Shown here one piece after another: positions 1 to 5,741 of a DNA stretch of 5,741 bases. A program made the position numbers and the translations under genes. The stretch comes from Candidatus Zhuqueibacterota bacterium (GTDB lineage Bacteria > SM23-31 > B21-G16): contig QNDJ01000131.1 in assembly GCA_003644825.1 (NCBI GenBank), forward strand, positions 1 to 5,741, written 5' to 3'. The stretch's first letter is position 1. Every line of letters starts with the position of its first letter. The notes beneath the pieces were generated by a model. It ran no database searches and was not told where the DNA came from. It saw only the letters and a list, made by a program, of their open reading frames with translations.

Positions 1-1802
1 ACGATAATATTATCAGAGCTATCAAAAGAATTTTAAATGAAAGATATGAAGTTAATGTTCACATTATCTCAAATGTTGAAGAATCATTAAAAATCCTTGA
101 AAAAAATTCTGTAGACCTGGTCATTTCTGATACAAACCTCCCCCGGATTGATGGTTTTCAGTTTACAAAAATGATTAGAACAGGTGAAATTAATCTTGAT
201 AAAAGAACCCCTATTATTATTATCAGTTCCACTTATGCTGGTCCTGCTGCTGCAACACTGGCAGAAGAAGCAGGTGCCAATGCATTTTTTTATTATCCTT
301 TTTCTGAGGATGATTTTAGAAAGGCTGTTCAATCAATCTTCGAACCTGAAAAATTAAAAAAAGAGGAAATTTATTTCCCTTTATACAAACGGAAAATTCT
401 GGTTGCTGATGATGACCCCCTTATTGTAAAAATGATTGAAATCACCCTCAGAAAAGAAAATTATGAGATCTCTGTTGCAAGAGATGGAGAAGAAGCAATA
501 AATAAAATAAAAGAAATTAAACCTCACCTGATTTTTCTTGACTATATAATGCCAAAACTCAATGGCCTTGAAGTCTTAAAATGGGTCAAAAGAAATTATC
601 CTGAAATTATAGTAATAATGATTACAGCTTATGGTTCGGAAATACTTGCAGTGGATTTGATGAAAGCAGGGGCTGATGATTATATCAAGAAACCTTTTAG
701 CGTAAAAAACATAATAAAAGTTTGTGAAAATAGTTTTAAACGCATAAACTTTAAAAAGTTAGCTGAACAATTCCAGGAAAAATATAAAGAGATTGAACTA
801 TTAAAAAAAGAGATACAGGAAAGGTATTCTTTTAATAATATTATCGGTAAAAATTATAAGATGAGAGAACTCTATAGCCTTATTGAACAGGTTGCTGGTA
901 CTCAGGTAACTGTGTTAATCCAGGGAGAAACAGGAACAGGAAAAGAACTTGTTGCAAAAGCTATCCATTATAACAGTCCAAGAAAGGATAAACCTCTTGT
1001 AGTTGTAAACTGTGCTGCACTACCGGAAACCCTGCTTGAGAGCGAATTATTTGGACACGAAAAAGGAGCTTTTACAGGGGCTATCGAAAAAAGAATTGGA
1101 AGATTTGAAAGAGCAAATGGAGGAACACTCTTTCTTGACGAAATTAGCGAAATTCCACCATCAACTCAGGCTAAACTGTTGAGGGCAATCCAGGAAAGAG
1201 AATTCGAAAGATTAGGCGGAACAAAAACTATCAAGGTGGATGTAAGAATTATATCTTCAACCAATAGAGATATCGAAGAATTTGTAAAAAAAGGAAATTT
1301 CCGAAAAGACCTCTATTTCAGGCTGAATGTTGTTAAAATTACCATACCACCACTGCGGGAAAGGGTCGATGATATACCAATTCTTGCAACATATTTTTTA
1401 AAAAAATTCAATTCAAAGTTTAAAAAAAATATTAAAAAGTTCTCAACCAGTGTTTTAAGAAGAATGATGGAATACTCCTGGCCCGGTAATGTCAGAGAGC
1501 TTGAAAATGTCATAGAAAGAGCTGTAGTTATTACTTCCGGAAATGAAATAAAAGATATAGATATACCGGAAATTGAATCAGAAAAAGTCAGCTACGATTT
1601 TTCAAGCTTCATCAGAACAGGAAAAGCATTCCAAGAACTCAAAAAAGATATTCTGGAAAAGTTCGAAAAAGAATATATAACTTATGTTTTGAAAAAATTC
1701 AACGGAAATATAAAATTATCCTCCGAGTATGCCCAATTAGACCGAAGAAACTTCTACAGGAAAATGAAAGAATACGGTATCGACAAAGAAATGTTTAAAT
1801 AG
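1..1802 (+). CDS. Sigma-54-dependent response regulator, REC-REC-AAA+-Fis HTH (5' end outside window)
   Basis: This is an NtrC-class bacterial enhancer-binding protein. It uses ATP hydrolysis to open promoters bound by sigma-54 RNA polymerase, and phosphorelay signals reach it through receiver domains. The frame is open from base 3, giving 599 visible residues; about 10 N-terminal residues are probably missing, because the first visible Asp matches the acidic pocket of a receiver. Numbering below is by visible residue. REC1 (about 1-115) has phospho-Asp 43 but Tyr98 in place of the conserved Lys. REC2 (about 131-245) is canonical: acidic D136-D138, phospho-Asp 180, Lys230 before Pro-Phe. A charged, probably coiled-coil linker (about 247-276) leads to the AAA+ domain: Walker A GETGTGKE 308-315, the sigma-54 contact loop GAFTGA 355-360, Walker B LFLDE ending at E380, arginine-finger candidates R434 and R440, and sensor [10 protein letters not shown] from 493. 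The C-terminus (about 568-595) is a Fis-type helix-turn-helix. ATG 171 is not the start, as it would cut REC1 in half. The cognate kinase and target genes are not visible. Confidence 0.96.
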   Translation, partial: DNIIRAIKRILNERYEVNVHIISNVEESLKILEKNSVDLVISDTNLPRIDGFQFTKMIRTGEINLDKRTPIIIISSTYAGPAAATLAEEAGANAFFYYPFSEDDFRKAVQSIFEPEKLKKEEIYFPLYKRKILVADDDPLIVKMIEITLRKENYEISVARDGEEAINKIKEIKPHLIFLDYIMPKLNGLEVLKWVKRNYPEIIVIMITAYGSEILAVDLMKAGADDYIKKPFSVKNIIKVCENSFKRINFKKLAEQFQEKYKEIELLKKEIQERYSFNNIIGKNYKMRELYSLIEQVAGTQVTVLIQGETGTGKELVAKAIHYNSPRKDKPLVVVNCAALPETLLESELFGHEKGAFTGAIEKRIGRFERANGGTLFLDEISEIPPSTQAKLLRAIQEREFERLGGTKTIKVDVRIISSTNRDIEEFVKKGNFRKDLYFRLNVVKITIPPLRERVDDIPILATYFLKKFNSKFKKNIKKFSTSVLRRMMEYSWPGNVRELENVIERAVVITSGNEIKDIDIPEIESEKVSYDFSSFIRTGKAFQELKKDILEKFEKEYITYVLKKFNGNIKLSSEYAQLDRRNFYRKMKEYGIDKEMFK

Positions 1803-1807
1803 TTTTT
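1803..1807. other. Convergent gene junction, 5 bases between stop codons
   Basis: The regulator on the + strand ends with TAG at 1800-1802 and the peptidase on the - strand ends with TGA at 1810-1808. The five bases between are all T on the + strand. There is no room for an intergenic terminator, and I found no convincing GC-rich hairpin with a U-tract just inside either gene end. Both transcripts therefore probably extend into the opposite gene. Confidence 0.9.
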
Positions 1808-4543
1808 TCATTTAGTTCCTTTTTCCAGAAAGGGCACACCTTTTTCAATCCATTCCGGTGCAGGTTTATCCCTCAGATAATGTTCAAAGAACTCCCACAT
1901 TCTCTTTGTAAAATCGTATTTGTTTTTCTTCTTTGTTAGATGATGAGGTTCATCGTTGTATTCCAGCATAATAACAGGTTTTCCTAACCTCCTCAGAGCA
2001 AGATAAAGTTCAATACCCTGATACCAGGGCACAGCACCGTCTTTATCTCCATGCAGTATCAACAGCGGTGTTTTTACTCTATCACAAAAGAAAAGAGGAG
2101 AATTCTCTATATACCTTTCAGGGAATTCCCAGAGAGAACCACCGATTCTGCTTTGTGTTCGTTCATACTGGAACTGCCTGGGTAGACCGGAACCCCATCT
2201 TATTCCTCCATAGGCACTTGTCATATTTGAAACAGGTGCACCAGCAATAGCTGCAGAAAAAATATCCGTTTGAGTTATAATATATGCAGTTTCATATCCA
2301 CCCCAGCTGTGTCCCTGAAGCCCTATTCTTTTTGGGTCTGCAATACCCATCTCAATTATTTTAAGAACTCCTGGAACAACGCATTTCAATGCCGATTGAC
2401 CGGGATGACCGATAGTATATTTAATGTCCGGCTTGAAAACTGCATACCCATTGCTGGCAAAAACCGTCGCATTAAACCTGTGATTGGCAAGAGGAATATA
2501 ATGTTGATGTAGAACATTCGATAATCTCTCGTATATGTAAACCACCATAGGATACTTTTTACCGGGGATATAATTTGCCGGATATGTCAGAACACCCTGT
2601 AGTGGAATACCATCAAGACTTTTCCACTCAATTAACCGGTTTTTACCCCAGGCATAATTTTTTTGCTGGGGGTTGGCATCAGTAACCCTGTGTATTTCTT
2701 TAAATGTGCCATCAGTTATATAAACATCAGGGAATTCTTCAAAAGTCTGTATTGTCATTATATATCTATTTGCATTTTTTGCCTTTTGAAGACCTCTGAA
2801 CATTTTATCTTTTTCAACAAGACAAACAGGTCTGTTCTGACCTATTTTCAGTCTGTAATATCCGGTTGCTTTAGTTTTATTATTAAAAAATGAGAGAATA
2901 ATCGGTTTAGCCGGGTCTATATATTTTTCTTCCCTATCAAGTCTTATGTATCGAAAAGTTGCATTTCTTTTTCTTCCAATTCCGGCTGTTATGTTAACCG
3001 GTTTTCCTTTCTTATTCACTGGAAACATCCAGATATCATACTTATCATAAAGTAAAACACCTTCATCATTTTTAAGCCAGTATGCAGGTCCATAGGGTCT
3101 TTTTACATCAGGATGGTCATCATCAACATTCCAGAAGGGAACATCAAGTTCTTTTGTAAGGTTTTTCGTAACAGCATCTTTAACCGAGTATAACCACCAA
3201 TGCTTCTTGAAATAATAAACAATATAATCACCTTCTGGCGACCATATTCCATTCCTTAAAGCCTTCTTCAGGAAAATTCTTCTTGTTCCTGTCTTTGTAT
3301 TAATTACATAAAGGTCCATAAAATTAGGATATCGCCAGGGAATAGACTCAAAATAAGGTTTCTGATTTATACCTATCGCCCAATTTCCATCTGGAGACGG
3401 GTAAACCCTTTTGAAATTCCTGTCACCAAGAGCTACAGAGTATTTATCATATATATGATAAATAGCGGTGTAGGTCTGTTTTTTTCTTTTTGTTGCATTT
3501 ATTTTTTGCTGGGGTTGAACCTCCACATCCCTCCAGTGCCATATATCAACACCGGGTAATTTTTCTTTTTCTTCTTTACTGAGCTCTTTTTTCTCTTCCG
3601 GTGCAATCCCGAAAAATAACTTTTTACCATCTTCAGACCATTTAAGCTCACCATATTCTGACACTACCATATTATCCGGAAATACCGACTTAGAAGATTC
3701 AACAATCATTTCTGGTTTTGTTCTTTCAGTGTACCAGAGATATAAATCAAAAAGAGGAAGTTCAGAATCAGAGTCATTCTTATTACTAACAAAAGCAAAC
3801 TTTTTACTATCTTCACTCCAGGAAAATTGTAAGTACTTACCTTTTCCAGAAAGAAGAGTAATTGTGGAACCATCTCCCTTTAGATTCTTAATATAAAGTC
3901 CATCTTCTGATTCTTTATTCGATGAAACAGAATAAGCAATAAATTTTGAGTTTTTATCTATTGAATAATTGACAACATATTTTATTGTTTTTGTTGCACC
4001 TGTTTTCAAGTTTTTTATTACCAGTGGGCTTCCCGGTTTCTTTTTTCCAGATTTTTTCTTTTTATGGGGGACTAATTTATAAAAAAACCAGTTTCCATCT
4101 TTAGAAAATCTAAAATTTTCAACACTATCAACTTCAACAGTTTCACCCGTATACAGGTTAAGCAAACCCATACCATTTTTTGTGTTCTTCTTTTCTTTTT
4201 CACTCAGGCTATCTTCTGGAAGAATTGTATAGGCAACCCATTTTGAATCTTCTGAAAAAACAGGCCTTGAACCTCTTATCTTTATAAATTTTGTTTTGTT
4301 TTCAAGGCTCTGGATTATTAATTTTCCATTACCTTCGTTTGGTTTCAAAACATATACAAGCCATTTTCCATCATTAGAGATTTTTTGCTGAGAAAGAGTC
4401 TTCCACTGAGCATAATCCTCAATGGTAATGGGCTTTTTTGTCTGTCCGTATAATGGAACAATAGAGTAAAAAGCAAAGACTACCAATAAAATATAAATAA
4501 AAAAATCAGCATTTCTTATAACAGATATAAAGAGCTTTTTCAT
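1808..4543 (-). CDS. Exported S9 family (prolyl oligopeptidase-like) serine peptidase with N-terminal beta-propeller
   Basis: This is a 911-residue serine peptidase of the prolyl oligopeptidase/dipeptidyl peptidase clan, expected to cleave peptides outside the cytoplasm. Residues 1 to about 34 form a Sec signal: MKK, a long n-region, then a hydrophobic stretch at about 14-32 ending near LYGQ. Residues from about 40 to 600 carry at least seven repeats of the WD40/TolB-like type, with motifs such as WSEDGKK, FSKDGNW and WSPEGDY, which indicate a beta-propeller. The alpha/beta-hydrolase domain runs from about 640 to 900. The nucleophile is Ser746 in GHSWG, the acid is Asp835 in HGDKDGAVP, and the base is His867 in DEPHHL, so the triad is complete and correctly ordered. 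It is longer than classical family members (about 650-780 residues) but resembles the roughly 900-residue form common in Bacteroidota-like genomes. Two oddities are a lysine-rich insert in the propeller (about 4035-4075) and Tyr-Glu-Arg where YGGP or HGGP is usual. It lies 21 bases downstream of the GH172-like gene, probably in the same transcript. Substrate specificity cannot be read from the sequence. Confidence 0.95.
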   Translation of the reverse strand: MKKLFISVIRNADFFIYILLVVFAFYSIVPLYGQTKKPITIEDYAQWKTLSQQKISNDGKWLVYVLKPNEGNGKLIIQSLENKTKFIKIRGSRPVFSEDSKWVAYTILPEDSLSEKEKKNTKNGMGLLNLYTGETVEVDSVENFRFSKDGNWFFYKLVPHKKKKSGKKKPGSPLVIKNLKTGATKTIKYVVNYSIDKNSKFIAYSVSSNKESEDGLYIKNLKGDGSTITLLSGKGKYLQFSWSEDSKKFAFVSNKNDSDSELPLFDLYLWYTERTKPEMIVESSKSVFPDNMVVSEYGELKWSEDGKKLFFGIAPEEKKELSKEEKEKLPGVDIWHWRDVEVQPQQKINATKRKKQTYTAIYHIYDKYSVALGDRNFKRVYPSPDGNWAIGINQKPYFESIPWRYPNFMDLYVINTKTGTRRIFLKKALRNGIWSPEGDYIVYYFKKHWWLYSVKDAVTKNLTKELDVPFWNVDDDHPDVKRPYGPAYWLKNDEGVLLYDKYDIWMFPVNKKGKPVNITAGIGRKRNATFRYIRLDREEKYIDPAKPIILSFFNNKTKATGYYRLKIGQNRPVCLVEKDKMFRGLQKAKNANRYIMTIQTFEEFPDVYITDGTFKEIHRVTDANPQQKNYAWGKNRLIEWKSLDGIPLQGVLTYPANYIPGKKYPMVVYIYERLSNVLHQHYIPLANHRFNATVFASNGYAVFKPDIKYTIGHPGQSALKCVVPGVLKIIEMGIADPKRIGLQGHSWGGYETAYIITQTDIFSAAIAGAPVSNMTSAYGGIRWGSGLPRQFQYERTQSRIGGSLWEFPERYIENSPLFFCDRVKTPLLILHGDKDGAVPWYQGIELYLALRRLGKPVIMLEYNDEPHHLTKKKNKYDFTKRMWEFFEHYLRDKPAPEWIEKGVPFLEKGTK

Positions 4544-4547
4544 TTCT

Positions 4548-4553
4548 CCTCCT
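4548..4553 (-). promoter_or_regulatory. Shine-Dalgarno site of the S9 peptidase gene
   Basis: On the - strand the sequence reads AGGAGG, within AGGAGGAG, 4 bases before ATG 4543. The match to the anti-Shine-Dalgarno sequence is strong but the spacing is slightly short. It sits in the 21-base gap after the TAA of the GH172-like gene, which supports independent initiation on a shared transcript. No in-frame alternative start lies between that stop codon and ATG 4543. Confidence 0.8.
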
Positions 4554-4564
4554 GCAATATAATT

Positions 4565-5713
4565 TTATCTAATCTCCAGGTAATCTTTATCAGGTAGTTT
4601 CGGGAAACTGGCATGAGGTTCTTTTTGATACCAGAATGCGACAGAAGAAATATCATCCTGCAAAGGTAAGTATCTACCACCAGACCTCCATCCAAGAGCC
4701 TGTATAGTAACTTTTAAATCTTTTTCAAATCGGATAGGGTCCATAATATGCCAGCGATAAAGACCAAATCGTTGTTGAGTTTGCATTAATCCATCAGGAA
4801 TTATTACCTGAGGCATTCCACTATATGGTGTAGTAAATATTTGATATTTTTTATTAACGGTAAAACCGTAAGAACCACAAAAATAATCTTCTGTTCCTGT
4901 TCCACAGATAGTGGGGAATTCTTTATCTCCATCTATGTAGAACTTTATTTCTCCTTCACCCCACCAGCCATTGTTATTTACCCCCCAGGCCATATATGTA
5001 CCAACATAATGCCCCCATCCTTTAACACCATCCAGAATTGTATAAACAGATTTATAGGGAAGAGGATTACTCCTGCGGAACTGAGCATGCAGATAAGCAG
5101 CATCTTCAGGGACTTCCGTTAAAGTATAATCTATCTGATAATATAATGTCATTTGTTTCTCGTCAAGGTTCTCCATAGTAATTTTGCACGATTTTCGGAA
5201 AGGCATCACCCAGTAACAATTAAAACCACTCCCTGGATTAACACAAACCGGCAGTGATGATACCTGGGCATATTTTCCCCAGCCACACGCAAAGAAATCT
5301 CCGACCGGAGCCTCAATTGATGGTTCTGTTTCGCCGTCCCAGTAAATTCGCAGTATCGAGAACCGCCAGTGACCGCTTGGAGTCATCCAGATATGCTGAA
5401 TAGCCCCTGGCCCTTTTATTTCAGCCAGTGTAAATACTTCTTTCGGTTTAATACGAATTGAAGGCGAAATCTTCCATCCCTGACCTAATTCTCGGGCAGC
5501 TCTTGCGCCAGTCCCTTCAAGTGCCATACCTCCTTTTCCCTTTTCACCTGTAAAATTTTCCGGACTTATAGAGCGTGTTTTAGCATGAGACAGGCGATAT
5601 AGATTTCCAAGATTTATATAAAGACCGTTAAAACCCGACTTCTGAGCATAAAGGATGGATGAACTAAAACATAATAAAATAAAAATAAAGACTATTAGAG
5701 TTAATTTTTTCAT
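4565..5713 (-). CDS. Exported DUF2961 / GH172-family glycoside hydrolase
   Basis: This is a 382-residue protein of the DUF2961 family, now glycoside hydrolase family GH172, whose characterised members act on fructofuranose- or arabinofuranose-containing glycans such as difructose anhydride and arabinan. Residues 1-23 are a Sec signal peptide (MKK, hydrophobic core, cleavage probably after LYA). Family landmarks follow in order: SPENFTGEKGKGG at 50-62, GPGAIQHIWMT at 101-111, YWDGE at 124-128, PVGDFF at 136-141, DGVKGWGHYVGTY at 228-240, WWGEGEIKFYIDGD at 250-263 and GTGTEDYF at 271-278. The family uses two catalytic Glu residues; Glu253 or Glu255 together with Glu275 are the likely pair, judged by motif position without an alignment. 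The ATG at 5713 is supported by an AAGGAG site 7 bases upstream and by the signal peptide that follows. The protein appears complete, ending in a typical C-terminal strand region (SSVAFWYQKEPH). The exact sugar cannot be predicted. GC reaches about 50% over its first half, above its neighbours. Confidence 0.92.
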   Translation of the reverse strand: MKKLTLIVFIFILLCFSSSILYAQKSGFNGLYINLGNLYRLSHAKTRSISPENFTGEKGKGGMALEGTGARAARELGQGWKISPSIRIKPKEVFTLAEIKGPGAIQHIWMTPSGHWRFSILRIYWDGETEPSIEAPVGDFFACGWGKYAQVSSLPVCVNPGSGFNCYWVMPFRKSCKITMENLDEKQMTLYYQIDYTLTEVPEDAAYLHAQFRRSNPLPYKSVYTILDGVKGWGHYVGTYMAWGVNNNGWWGEGEIKFYIDGDKEFPTICGTGTEDYFCGSYGFTVNKKYQIFTTPYSGMPQVIIPDGLMQTQQRFGLYRWHIMDPIRFEKDLKVTIQALGWRSGGRYLPLQDDISSVAFWYQKEPHASFPKLPDKDYLEIR

Positions 5714-5720
5714 AACTGGT

Positions 5721-5726
5721 CTCCTT
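5721..5726 (-). promoter_or_regulatory. Shine-Dalgarno site of the GH172-like gene
   Basis: On the - strand the sequence reads AAGGAG, followed by 7 bases and then ATG at 5713. The spacing is ideal and fixes this start. Only 15 further bases lie upstream before the window ends, so the promoter of the probable two-gene unit cannot be seen. Confidence 0.85.
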
Positions 5727-5741
5727 TTTGGGGTTTAAAAT

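Noticed and set aside
171-173. ATG 171 as the start of the response regulator
   Set aside because: The same frame is open back to the window edge and encodes the first half of a receiver domain, including the phospho-acceptor Asp; the true start lies upstream of the window.
1818-1833. CCTTT/AAAGG inverted repeat near the convergent junction as a terminator
   Set aside because: The stem is only 5 base pairs, AT-rich, and is not followed by a U-tract on either strand.
4841-5122. Open frame of 93 codons on the + strand inside the GH172-like gene, and similar short frames at 2068-2250, 2270-2512, 2663-2893 (+), 87-332 and 1313-1513 (-)
   Set aside because: Each lies antisense to a well-supported gene and has no recognisable domain; these are shadows of real coding sequence.
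5666-5680. Lipobox-like ILLC in the GH172-like signal peptide, which would make it a lipoprotein
   Set aside because: The residue before Cys15 is Leu rather than Gly, Ala or Ser, and the Cys lies inside the hydrophobic core; cleavage after LYA at residue 23 fits better.
5714-5741. Sigma-54 (-24/-12) promoter upstream of the GH172-like gene, which would link it to the regulator
   Set aside because: Only 28 bases upstream are available and they contain the ribosome site and no GG-N10-GC element in a usable position; the link cannot be tested within the window.

Overview
The window looks like chromosomal DNA from a low-GC, probably Gram-negative bacterium. Hand counts of sample lines give roughly 13-38% GC over much of it, rising to about 50% in part of the last gene. 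Three things point that way: a sigma-54-dependent (NtrC-type) response regulator, two proteins with Sec-type signal peptides, and a large S9 peptidase of the kind common in Bacteroidota, Acidobacteriota/Aminicenantes and related lineages. The phylum cannot be fixed from the sequence alone. No tRNA, rRNA, CRISPR array, insertion sequence or integrase was seen.

Layout: the window is almost entirely coding and holds three genes. (1) On the + strand, from the left edge to 1802, lies a sigma-54-dependent response regulator with two receiver domains in tandem. Its first few codons lie outside the window. (2) On the - strand, 4543 down to 1808, is a 911-residue exported S9 (prolyl oligopeptidase family) serine peptidase. 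(3) On the - strand, 5713 down to 4565, is a 382-residue exported DUF2961 protein (glycoside hydrolase family GH172). The non-coding gaps are only 5, 21 and 28 bases.

How they fit: the GH172-like gene and the peptidase gene share a strand, are 21 bases apart, and each has a clear Shine-Dalgarno site and a signal peptide. They are therefore probably one transcript, with the glycosidase first, making two secreted or periplasmic hydrolases, one for a glycan and one for peptides. The regulator runs toward them and ends 5 bases from the end of the peptidase gene. It is therefore a separate transcription unit, and nothing in the window shows that it controls the hydrolases.

The points most worth a second look are the first receiver domain, which keeps its phospho-acceptor Asp but has Tyr where the conserved Lys should be; the glycosidase-peptidase pairing; and the unusual loop at the expected oxyanion-hole position of the peptidase. 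No clearly new multi-gene system is evident.
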